Source of the DNA: Silurus meridionalis
Taxonomy: Eukaryota > Chordata > Actinopteri > Siluriformes > Siluridae
Direction of reading: 5' to 3'
NCBI RefSeq assembly: GCF_014805685.1
Contig: NC_060896.1
Location: 19,559,777-19,623,776, forward strand
DNA length: 64,000 nucleotides
The notes beneath the pieces were generated by a model that had not been told where the DNA came from, did not search any database, and saw only the letters and a program-made list of their open reading frames with translations. Positions 30,801 through 42,733 of this stretch are shown here, piece by piece; positions within the stretch are counted from its first letter, which is position 1; the number at the start of each line of letters is the position of its first letter. A program made the translations under genes and the position numbers.

Positions 30801-31980
30801 AGTCAAACTAATTAATTGTCATTTTATTGCTTAGTGTTTTGACCTTTTTATTAAAACATTACTATAATATTGCTGGGTTTTTTTCTTCCCTTTCGGGTTT
30901 GAATAGTCCTATTTTGTTCATTAATCAAATCTGTGCTGAGGATGTTTGTGAAGATTATTTTACAGTTGAAGAGGTCCCTAATACTCAGGTGTGAGATTTT
31001 TAAAAGCTTGTTTTCAAATGTTTTCTGAAATACTATTTATTTCTGTTATACTGTATAATGTTACTGACTTCCAATGAAATTTTAATTTACAAGCTGCTCC
31101 TACAAATAAACACATTCCTTCAGACAGTTCGGACTGATCATGACTGGGTTTCTGTTATTCGATTGTACTTAGTTTTTCAATAGTGGACAAACAAATATCC
31201 TCTTAACTCCAATACACTTACACTTGAACATTCTTAGATTGGAACGTTCAAGAGTAAATATGCCAAAACTCACACACACACACACCTGTATGTTAATGGC
31301 CTGAAGTCTTCTCCTTTTTTTTTTTCTACATTTTACCTGTAACGCAGTCTGTTTCTACCGGTGCTTTACGCTCTCTTAATATCTCTCCCCCCTTCATATT
31401 TCTCATCAGTCTTTCTACTTGTACACTTCCAGTCTATTTGTCATTCATCTCAAAACTAGTATGTCTGCTTTTTCGATTTCAAATGATCTTTCAAGCATAT
31501 GAAATGGTTTCAAGCTTTGCGACTGGCTTGGTCAAGCCAACATCATGGTGTGTTGTAACAAAACATTACCCACCTGGTTTGTAGTTAAACTTGTTGCGAT
31601 TTCGATAATGAATGAAAGACACTTCAATTGTTTATTTTATTTTCACTTCCAGTTCACCTTATTTCTGTACACGTTCCTTAAACCTTGTTTTCAGATCTCT
31701 TTTGCTCTCTCTTGCCTGATTAGCTGCTTTCAGCTACATCATTTATTAATTGTGTATGCGTGGATAAGTTGCAGCAGAGGATCTGCTACAGAAGCCACTC
31801 TGGGTCATGTCTTAAAGAAGCTGGAGTTGTTGGATAATGGATCGGTCCAGTGAAACACTAAAATAGAATACTGGAATATTTTACTATTGGATTACTTTAA
31901 TAGAATATTTTATCATGTAAGATTTTGGAGATGGTTGAGGATCCATGAGCAGAAGATATTTATATATTTATTTATATATA

Positions 31981-33532
31981 CAGGGAGTGCAGAATTATTA
32001 GGCAAATGAGTATTTTGACCACATCATCCTCGTTATGCATGTTGTCTTACTCCAAGCTGTATAGGCTGGAAAGCCTACTACCAATTAAGCATATTAGGTG
32101 ATGTGCATCTCTGTAATGAGAAGGGGTGTGGTCTAATGACATCAACACCCTATATCAGGTGTGCATAATTATTAGGCAACTTCCTTTCCTTTGGCAAAAT
32201 GGGTCAAAAGAAGGACTTGACAGGCTCAGAAAAGTCAAAAATAGTGAGATATATTGCAGAGGATGCAGCAGTCTTAAAATAGCCAAGCTTCTGAGCGTGA
32301 TCATCGAACAATCAAGCGTTTCATTCAAAATAGTCAACAGGGTCGCAAGAAGCGTGTGGAAAACCAAGGCGCAAAATAACTGCCCGTGAACTGAGAAAAG
32401 TCAAGCGTGCAGCTGCCAAGATGCCACTTGCCACCAGTTTGGCCATATTTCAGAGCTGCAACATCACTGGGTGCCCAAAAGCACAAGGTGTGCAATACTC
32501 AGAGACATGGCCAAGGTAAGAAAGGCAGAAAGTCGACCACCACTGAACAAGACACACAAGCTGAAACGTCAAGACTGGGCCAAGAAATATCTCAAGACTG
32601 ATTTTTCTAAGGTTTTATGGACTGATGAAATGAGAGTGAGTCTTGATGGGCCAGATGGATGGGCCCGTGGCTGGATTGGTAAAGGGCAGAGAGCTCCAGT
32701 CCGACTCAGGCGCCAGCAAGGTGGAGGTGGAGTACTGGTTTGGGCTGGTATCATCAAAGATGAGCTTGTGGGGCCTTTTCGGGTTGAGGATGGAGTCAAG
32801 CTGAACTCCCAGTCCTACTGCCAGTTTCTGGAAGACACCTTCTTCAAGCAGTGGTACAGGAAGAAGTCTGCATCCTTCAAGAAAAACATGATTTTCATGC
32901 AGGACAATGCTCCATCACACCGTCCAAGTACTCCACAGCGTGGCTGGCAAGAAAGGGTATAAAAGAAGAAAATCTAATGATATGGCCTCCTTGTTCACCT
33001 GATCTGAACCCCATTGAGAACCTGTGGTCCATCATCAAATGTGCGATTTACAAGGAGGAAAACAGTACACCTCTCTGAACAGTGTCTGGGAGGCTGTGGT
33101 TGCTGCTGCAATGTTGATGGTGAACAGATCAAAACACTGACAGAATCCATGGATGGCAGGCTTTTGAGTGTCCTTGCAAAGAAAGGTGGCTATATTGGTC
33201 ACTGATTTGTTTTTGTTTGGTTTTGAATGTCAGAAATGTATATTTGTGAATGTTGAGATGTTATATTGGTTTCACTGGTAAAAATAAATAATTGAAATGG
33301 GTATAAATTAGTTTTTTGTTAAGTTGCCTAATAATTATGCACAGTAATAGTCACCTGCACACACAGATATCCCCCTAAAATAGCTAAAACTAAAAACTAC
33401 TTCCAAAAATATTCAGCTTTGATATTAATGAGTTTTTTGTGTTCATTGAGAACATGGTTGTTGTTCAAATTAAATCCTCAAATAAAATTAATCCTCAAAA
33501 ATACAACTTGCCTAATAATTCTGCACTCCCTG
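31981..33532 (+). mobile_element. Near-complete Tc1/mariner transposon with IR/DR ends
   Basis: Both ends carry the same 25-bp terminal inverted repeat (begins cagggagtgcagaattatta), identical at 31981-32005 and 33508-33532. It is flanked by TA on both sides (31979-31980 and 33533-33534), the Tc1/mariner target duplication. A second, internal pair of related repeats, gtgcataattattaggcaac, lies at 32161-32180 and inverted at 33323-33342, giving an IR/DR layout like that of Sleeping Beauty-type elements. The 1552-bp length is typical. Exact terminal repeats suggest fairly recent insertion, yet the transposase is broken. Confidence 0.92.
32199..33205 (+). pseudogene. Tc1/mariner transposase, broken by frameshifts and stops
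   Basis: Starts MGQKKDLTGSEKSK at 32199, followed by early stops. The central frame 32471-32962 carries the first catalytic Asp (KVLWTDEMRVSLDG) and the second (IFMQDNAPSH). A frameshift near 32925 moves the rest into 32851-33078 with WPPCSPDLNPIENLW (catalytic Glu), and the C-terminus ends in a third frame at 33205. Allowing for the frameshift, the spacing between the second Asp and the Glu is about 37 residues, more like the DD37E branch than classic DD34E Tc1. Non-functional as it stands. Confidence 0.85.
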
Positions 33533-33534
33533 TA

Positions 33535-33690
33535 TATTGCCAAAAGTATTGGGTCACCTGGTCATAAGTATGGTATGTGCTTTTTGAGCATTGCATTCCA
33601 CATTTAGTCCCAATTCCCTCCACTCTTCTGGGAAGCTGTTCCACTAGATTTTGGAATGTGTTTATGGATATTCTTCTTTCTCTGTTTGCG
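33535..33690 (-). mobile_element. End of a second Tc1-like element abutting the first
   Basis: 'tattgccaaaagtattgggt', 'gtgctttttgagcattgc' and 'ctccactcttctgggaagct' are the terminal region of the Tc1-like family found at 15490. It starts directly after the TA of the 31981-33532 element, so one inserted at the edge of the other. Confidence 0.6.
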
Positions 33691-34186
33691 GCTGGGTTGT
33701 CAAATCTGAATTTGGATTTTTGAAGGTTTTCTTGATTGATCTTGATTTTTCTTGCGTTTTTTGGGTGGCCTTGTTCATATCTCGTCGGGGGTTCGTAGGT
33801 CAGGGGTTACAATGTTAGAAATGGTTAAAAAAAAAAACAGAAAGGCATGAATTTACAAACAAATACTCCATGCAAACGTCAAAGCACAGTAGTTACATTT
33901 TACAAGACATACAGAAAGGCCAAGGTTGGCAGGACTTTGCCTTGATATAGCATGTGTGAAGCTTATAGACTTTATGAATGTTGAATTAACCTTAAATTGC
34001 TAGTTTAGTACTCAGGTTAGGGATGGTTTACAGGAGTTATATTGTACTGTACTGATGAGACAATACAATTCTCACCTCTGATAAAAGGTTAAATATCTTA
34101 TTACAAAAAGTTACAGAATGAAGCGATAGACGAGTTTAAAGAAAACTAAATGCTAACAGAGTTCTTGTGTGTCCTTTGCATTACAG

Positions 34187-34247
34187 TTTTGAGATCTAAA
34201 CCATGCTGAAGTGGTTCGGCTCCGACGACGCCGGCGCTTCACCCGGA
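34187..34247 (+). CDS. golgb1: golgb1 first coding exon (residues 1-15)
   Basis: Acceptor tttgcattacag ends at 34186; ATG at 34203; donor gtgagt at 34248. Encodes [15 protein letters not shown], phase 0. The TAA at 34197-34199 is in frame upstream. Confidence 0.9.
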
Positions 34248-37200
34248 GTGAGTAACAAAATCAGAAAATATGCTGAATTTCATAGAAAGCTTGTAATGCA
34301 GTGCTTTTTGTTTAAAAAGTGTTGTAAATATGAAGTATTTATTTTGTTGTGTTGTATTGTGCTTATTCCTGAATAATTAAAGCCATATACTGTCGTGTTT
34401 ATTTTTTGCTTATATATATTTTCTTTGTACTTTGTTTAATTGACAGTATTTTGTTCTAAATGGATATATGATAGTCATTAATTGTAATCAGAACCTCCGT
34501 ATCGCTTCCGATGATTGTTTCATATCATTCAATATCCCAGATTTAGTGCCATGGCCTGTGTGATCAGGATATTACAATATTTCCATGTCACTTATACGAG
34601 TTATTAATAATTCTGTTTGTATCCAGCTTGATAAATGAGGCCCTTTATACTTAATGAAATAGAGGTTAGAGGAAGTCATTCATGTAAAAAAAAAAAAAAA
34701 AAAGTGGATGTGTCTGACATATATTGCCATATTTAATCCTTTATATTACTACACATAATTTTGCAAAGTAGTACCAAGATTGATATCCATTGCCATGGCT
34801 ATAATAAGTAGATCATTGTCTGTCTATTTTTTACTCTCTGAATTTAAATGATTACATTTTTTATTACATTTTTTACTTTTTTTAGTTTTAAAACAGACTT
34901 GCATTGAATGCAATACACAATTATGTTTAACATCCTTGTTTTTGTCTCTCTGTCTCTCTCTCAGGCCAGCAATGAGGGAGGTGTTAACCCCTCTCTCTCC
35001 GAGGAGACGGAGCGCTTGGCTCAGATGGAGCAGCTTGTGTCTCAGTTGAAAGAGATGATCCGAGAAAAAGATGCAGCTTTAAACACAAAAGATGAAAAAC
35101 TCAAGGTGATCAGCTATTGATCACTACCATATGGATACTTATATTATTATTTCTTCTTCAGTACAAGCTGAAAATAATTAGCACTAGAGCCATGTGATGT
35201 TGATTACCACCCAGAGTTGTAACCACATTTCCAAATGTCATATTATCTCCTCACCACCACCACCACCACCACCACCACCACCCGTTTTCATCAAGTCAGT
35301 TTGAGTCATAACAGCTTTAAACATGTCAAAAAGTCAAAAGCCCTCGACCCCTGAAAACTTGGGGCTTTAAGTTACAGCTTAATAAAAAAGTTTTTGCAGT
35401 CGGGTAAAATGGAACATGCATGATGAAATAGAAAATATTTTTTTTTTCCATCACGCCATCATTTTAAAATAAACTACGAATTTAATATAACAGACTAGTT
35501 GTCTGTAAATATTTTGGGTAACATTCTATTTATAATAAAATATCAATCAATTATAATCAATAACAAATAAAGTATTGATATTTGTCACATTTTTTTTTTC
35601 AGTTGTTGCCTTTTAGATTGAAGCATCAATCCAGCTGCTGTTTTGCAGTGCACTGTGGGTATATTATTTGGTGCAGTAGTGTATAACACCTGTGTCGGGT
35701 TGCTGTCAATTTGATGGCGTCATTTTGTTGCCCATCATTATATTTGCTCTACAGGATAGAAGCCCATGAACGCACACAACCGTTCCTGCTTTATTCGATA
35801 ACGTTTCTCACAGTCGCTTATCTATCTGGAATGAAGAGCAAAGTACAAGGGAAACACAGCAACAATAGAGTATTATGGTTATTTGCAGACTTCTGGGCTG
35901 TCCAGTTAATCTGTCAGTGTTGTAAGAAATTAACCAGGGTGAAATACACACATTCAACAGCACTTTATTTAGTAATGCAGCTCCAGCACAAACCTGAAAA
36001 GTGTATAAGAACACGAAGCTGATGTAAGGTAATTAGTGTTACATTTATAAACCATTAAAATGATTCATTATTTTCCCCTCTTACTACACTGCACAAGGCT
36101 GAAAAAGAGACGTACGAGGCGAAGCTTTCGAAGATGCGGCTCCAGAACAAAGCAAAGGTCACGTCTCTAAACTCACAGCTGGAGGAGCTGAGAAAACAGC
36201 AGGGGGAGCCAGTGGGCAAAACCGCAACACCACAACTCAAACGGGTAACGGTGCTTATTATCGCTTCTATTTTCCACTTTTAACAGAGGGAATTACTATG
36301 ACACGTGACTAAATTATTTTGTCCCTTTTATTGGGATGTAATGCTTTGTTTTGGATTTCTGTTTTGATTGATAGATTTTTTATTTTTTTGCAATATGGAT
36401 CAAAGCTGAGAGCTTAAACTCACTTTATTGTCTGCATGATAGTTTAACTTTCTGCCCAATGAGGGTCAGGTTGAGGTTCATCCAGCACTCATAGTTTTTA
36501 ACACTTTTTTTTTTTCCGGCAGTTATCGTGTCAGAACCGTTATGATTAGACGTAAAGTGCAGTCTCAATAGACTGGAGAAGGGAAGTCACTCTGTGAAAG
36601 ACACTTTGACTTTGCTGAAAGAATTCTGAGATATTTTTTGTTATTTTCACAGCTTAAATACGTGTTAGAAGTGCTGCCTCTCTCACAGCGTAGTTTTTAC
36701 TTAAAAATACTTAAAAAAAAAAAAAAACAAACAAAAAAAAACAATTGAGGCATTACGGATAGTCTAATCCTTTTTTCGCTTTGTTTTGTTCAAGCTTTTT
36801 ATTTATTTTACATTTTACAGTCGGTAAGATTGCAGTGGTGTTGGATAAATCATTAATGGCTTCTGATAACTAATGTGTATAGATTGGAAGTGGAGATTCG
36901 GGGGACTCTGAGCACACCGGAGCCAGCAGAGGGAAAATCTTGTTGCTTAAAAGGAAAGTGGAAGACCTTGAGCAGCAGCTTGCACAAAGAAACCAGGAGC
37001 TGCAACTGAAGGTACAGAAGCTTTGCCCATTTAATATAGTTGGTGGAAAAAATAGACATATTTTTGTATCTCAATTGTAATTTTACGTATTAGACACAGG
37101 AGCTGGAAGCCCAGAGGGGGCGCGGTGCTGAAATGGATGCCATGTTGGTGGAAAAGGATAAATGCCTGGCTGAGAAAGAGGACTACATCATTCACTTACA

Positions 37201-38299
37201 AATGGCTATTGGTGGAGAGAAAGCAGTTAAAACAGTGGAGGAAATAACACCGGAAAACAAGGCAAGAAACACTTTTTACCTTTTTGTTCAACGTATTAAC
37301 AAAAAACCAGACTGTATTGCTGAAGTACGTCTTAGTTTGTTCTTGTGTACACTGATACCTCACACAGCTTAACACTTGGTGTTTAAATAGTTTACTATTT
37401 AATATTAAGGGGCAGCTAATGAATGCGAGTATGTTGTAACAGAAGTAATTATGTGATTGAGTGATAATCATCAATGCGCTTTATTATTTCAGGAATCATC
37501 AGTGCAGGAGCTGCAGATGCTGGTGAAAAACCTGACGAAAAAGGTCGGAGATGGAGAGGAGAAGTACAGTCTCCTAAAGGAGCAGAGCGACAGCTTCAGG
37601 GAGTTGCTGGTCACAGAAAGAGCTCAGTTTGAAGAGAAGGAGAACATGTACAAGCAAAATGTACGATCCACTTTTCACTTTTTTTTTAACTGACTCCTAA
37701 GTACACCATTAATCAGAGAACTGTACTGTGGTAGAGAATGAGATGACAACGAATTGTTCATAAATTGGTTCATAACATTTAACCATTTATCTCTTGTATC
37801 AGGTCATGCATTTCGCTCTCAATTAGTCATTCATACAAGTTTGTTCATAGCTTATCATGCACTATTCAAGCAATCAATATTTGTCTTTCATTCATCCATC
37901 ATGCATCATTCTATCAGGTAGTACCACAATGCACCAGGCTTGTTGTCCATCCATTCTTCCGTCCATCCATTCTTCCGTCCATCCATCCATCTGTCCATCC
38001 ATCTGTCTATCCATTCCTCCGTCCATCCATCCTTTTATTCAGTCAAGCCCGTCTTTGCCATCTGTTTGTCATGTACCATTCAGTCAGGCAGTCCAAAACT
38101 ATCTATTCATCCAATTATGCATCAATCCATTTTTCTATCCATTCATTTATCTAGCCACCCAGCCAGCCATCATGTACCATTTATTTAGGTAGCCCTGTAC
38201 TTGCCATGCATTCATCTGCCCATCTATTTTCATCCATTCTTTTATTTAGAAACACTTGTCTTTGCCATCTCTTTAAGTTCCTGCTGTCTATCCATCTAG

Positions 38300-38377
<78 letters not shown>

Positions 38378-41300
38378 ACCTCCCTTTTTAGTCATACTTC
38401 CCATAATAATGTATTAGTTAATCTTTATTTATTTATCACAGATTTAGCAGTTGTATAAAACCAGAAATCTTTGTGTTTTTTGTTACAGATCCAGACATTT
38501 AAGGACATCATTTTACAAAAAGACCACAGATTAACGGAGATCAATCAATTGCATGAACAGGAGCTTTTTAAACTTGCAGCAAAGTCAGATGCTAGTGCAG
38601 ATCTTGAGCAGGTAAGAGAAGTCATTTTGGATAAATATAATATATATATAAAGAAGTTATGTGTTTTTGAAGAACATATTGAGGTTCACACAGATTAAAC
38701 AAAAATCACACATTCATTTGATCAGCGTCTAACAAATGTATTCAAAGGTGTGATGTGCTTTTTAAACTGCTTTCCCCAGTTTTATCAGTTAACAGACATC
38801 AACTTTATAGCCACACAAAACCTATTAAAAAAGCCAAAAGAGAACATCGGTGCTTAATATTGGTGATATCCAGGTCACTGCATCCTGCTACAGATAAAGT
38901 CGAATGGGTGCATGTTCAGTGTGCAGTGGTTTAATGCTGCATCTCTTTGGTTTGACCTTTTCAGCTTTTAAAAGCTCTGAAACAGAAACTGCACGAAAAG
39001 GAAGAGGTTCTTCTGGGGAAAACCCAGGTGATCGACGTCCTTCAGGGAGAAGTGGATGGAAGAGATCAGCAAATCCAGGTGAGGACACGGACACAGCGTA
39101 CATGTTGAGACAATTCCAGGAAAATGGCTTCTCTGAATGATTGGGTCAAATGATTTTTTTAATTAATTTAAACTAAATTTAAAGACTTTATTGCTTCTTA
39201 AAGGAATGACTGTCTGACTTGCACCCTCTTGTAAAGGAGCTGAACGAGCGTTCGAGACGTCTACAGAGCGAGAAGGAAAACCTTCAGTCTAAGATGGATG
39301 CCGAGAAGCACATCATGCGTACTCAGGTTCGAGACCTCATGGAGAAGCACCAAGAGGAACTGAAGAAAGTGACGGAGAAATATGAGAGGGAGATGTCCGA
39401 GAAAGAGATGATGTCCTCCACTTTAATCACCACATCTGCAGACTTGCCCGTTGACCCATCGATAAAGCAGAGACTCTCAGATCTTGAAGGTCATTTTTTT
39501 GCATGTACTCTACACTGCTTGGCTAATAAGTTTCACAGACACGGGTCATTTCCTGACACATTGCCTGCATAGTGTATAAGGTATGTGGTTTAGGATGTGT
39601 CAGTTATTGGATTCTCCAGAACACTCCAGTTCAAGCTCTTGGTTTATGCAGTTTCTGACATTGAATGAAGGTTATAAGAAGTGGTATGAGGGTTATAATT
39701 ATAAGAAGAATATTGCTAAACAAATGGGTGGTATCTCTTTCCACCCTACTCAAGATTATAGAAAGTAATTCAGGCGGCATAGTTCTGATAGTCAAGTCAA
39801 GCAGGCTTTTATTGTCATTCCAACCAAACACACAACACAACACAACATTAATACAAAACTACACAAAACAACATTCCCCCAGAACCAAGGTGCTACATAA
39901 GACAACACAAATTAATACAAAACTACACAAAATAACATCCCCCAATTAATAAGGTGCTACATAAGACAACACAAATTAATACAAAACTACACAAAATAAC
40001 ATCCCCCAATTAATAAGGTGCTACATAAGACAACACAAATTAATACAAAACGACACAAAATAACGTTCCCCCAGAACTGAGGTGCTACAAAGACAACACA
40101 TATTACTACAAAACTACACAAAACAACATCCCCCCAGAGCTAAGGTGCTACATAAGACAACACAAATTAACACAAAACTACCCAAAGCAGCGTTCCACCA
40201 GGAATAAGGTGCTACATAAGACAACACAAAAGTCATAACGAACAACATATGTGCAAATGTGATATACATGTAATGTTATTGATTACTGATTATTTAACGT
40301 TTAATTGGACTGCTCTTCTTTTAATGTAAGTACATGGCACTTTTAAAAGTGTAGTACTATCTCTTAAGGTTTTGTTTAATAATATACTACCTGAAAAGGT
40401 TTAAAAAAAAAAAAAGCACATGTATATGGATAATGTATTAAACTACAGCTACTACTATCCCCATAACTATAACATTGTAGTTAGCTAAATAAGCAGACTT
40501 CAGACTTCAAACAATTCATTTATTTTTGACCAATGAGCACTGGCTGTAATTAAAGCACTAGAATGATAGAACACAAGAGAGCGATAGGATATTAGCATCA
40601 TGATCAATTGTAACAATACATTTCTGAGATAAGGTTATAATAGCTTTTGTTTTGTTTTTTAAATAAACGACAAGTATTTAATAATATAGAGATAAAAAAA
40701 TACACATTAAGGTTTGAGACACATAACTGCAACACTGCTGGTGTGCTGCTGGCAGTTTGAGAGCAAACCTATATGCTGTGATGCAGATCAAGTGTGCTTG
40801 TATTGATGTACTAGCTAAGCCTTATTAAAAACAGACCAGTGTCGAGCCCAGACTTGATTGGGCCATTTTGGTCAACTTATCACCTTGAGCAAGCGTGACT
40901 TGAACAGGCTTGTTGTACACAGATGTTCGTTTTGCTCTGAATTATGAAAACGAATGCGTAAATGTCTCTTGTTTATTTGTATTGTTCTTTTTTTTTAGCC
41001 CAAGTCAAGCTAAAGGCAGAAGAGGCCAGCAAATCAGAGGCAAAGTTTTTAAAGATGAAAGCCTGGTCCAAATCCCGCACCCGACAGCTGGAAGACGAGC
41101 TGAAGAAAGCACAGGTTAGATTTGATCCAACTATATAACAATAAATTACTCTGCCTTTAAGTATAATATAATTATTCCTGTCTTTGTGTAATTACAAAGT
41201 GTATATATACATATATACACAAACACATTTTATGAATTTTTTATATATATTTTTTTAAGATGCATTCCTGTTTCTTTTGTTTATATGCAACAAACTGGTT

Positions 41301-42701
41301 AATTAAAACAGATTTTCTTTAGCCAAACAAATAAATAAATGTACAAGCGTTAAACTTAAAAAAATCTCTTACCATAAATAACAGCTTTTATACTTTCTTG
41401 CCATCCTGACAGTCTTTATTCATTTCTAATAATCTTTCTGAGCTTGTGATTCAGTTCATCCAAGAGCAGTCCAATAGGATTTAGGTCTGTTTGCTCTCTA
41501 AAAAATAATTACAGAGTAGACTAGAGGTTGACCGATTAATCGGGCCGATTTTTTTATTATTGTTATTAAATGGGCTGATTTTGTAAATGTATTTATTTAT
41601 TTATTTTATTAATCAGGCCAATTATTTTTTTTTTTTATTAACTCGTTTCTGCTGCAAATTAGAACGATTATTAGACAGGCGCATCTGACACATCAAACCG
41701 TGCGTAACTTCAATACCAGCAGGTGGCAGTAGTCTGTATTCCACGTCCAAAGAAGGGAACCGGAAAAGAAACATCTGTGAAAATATAAAGCAACAGTGTT
41801 ACTGACTGATTCGTGTAGCTTTTATCAATCATGTCTACTAAATTACAAAGACAAGAGCAAGAATTACAACAAGTGAGTTCTGCCCCCTGTTTAGTTTTTT
41901 CTTGTGTCCTCATTCGCTAAGCAGAATAGTCAATCGGAGTTCTCTTTCTCACCGTTCTCTTTTTCCGCCGCTGATTCGGCATAAAAAAACGGGCAAAAAA
42001 AAAACTAAAGCCGACCGACGATGTAATAAATTATAAAATAGTAGTGTAATGTTGGTCCAGTATTGCTTTCACCTCGAATACGTTACACCAAACATTTAAG
42101 CTTCCACCTCCATGTTTGACTGTGGGTGTGAGGCAGCCTGCGAACATCTTTTCTGTTCTCCATCTAACATAAGTTCTTTTGTTAGTGACAAAAATGTCAA
42201 ATGTGAACTCATCTGTCCACAGAACTTTCTACTGGCCATTCACAGTCTAATTCTTGTGTTTTTGTCTTTAACCCAGTTTGTTGTGTAAAAAAAAAAAAAC
42301 TACAGGAATGTTTTCCTGTGTTGTGTGACTCTTATCTAAATACCTTGCCGCCTTCTTTCTATCCTACGTGTTCGACCTGCCAGTGTGAAAATACGACCCC
42401 AGATGTAGACGCACTCCGCAGCCGTGTTAATGCACTTGAGGAGGAGCGAGAAGAGCTGCTGTGTAAACTCGAGCAATACGATGAACTTAAAACCAAGAAT
42501 GGTAAGAAGCAAAAAGAAAGGAAGGAAACGTTGCTGCAAAAAGCTACCAAATCCAAATATTCTTCTATTATTACTGCATAAAACACGCATAACTGTTGCA
42601 CACAATTGATTTTTTTGTGGGACTGGGATACAGGACCCTAGTCTGTTCACCAAACCCAAATTATCAACCTGAGAGCTAAAAATCCATAAGCAATACAATA
42701 A

Positions 42702-42733
<32 letters not shown>

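Larger units (their letters stand above)
26175..34186. other. golgb1 intron 1 (about 8 kb), mobile-element rich
   Basis: Contains a TA microsatellite (26555-26604), SINE and LINE pieces, inverted and direct repeats (27688-27774) and an almost complete Tc1/mariner element (31981-33532). Other open frames lack family similarity. Confidence 0.6.

Noticed and set aside
37940..38188. Ser/His/Pro-rich frames as a coding exon
   Set aside because: They are a (CCAT)n repeat inside an intron.
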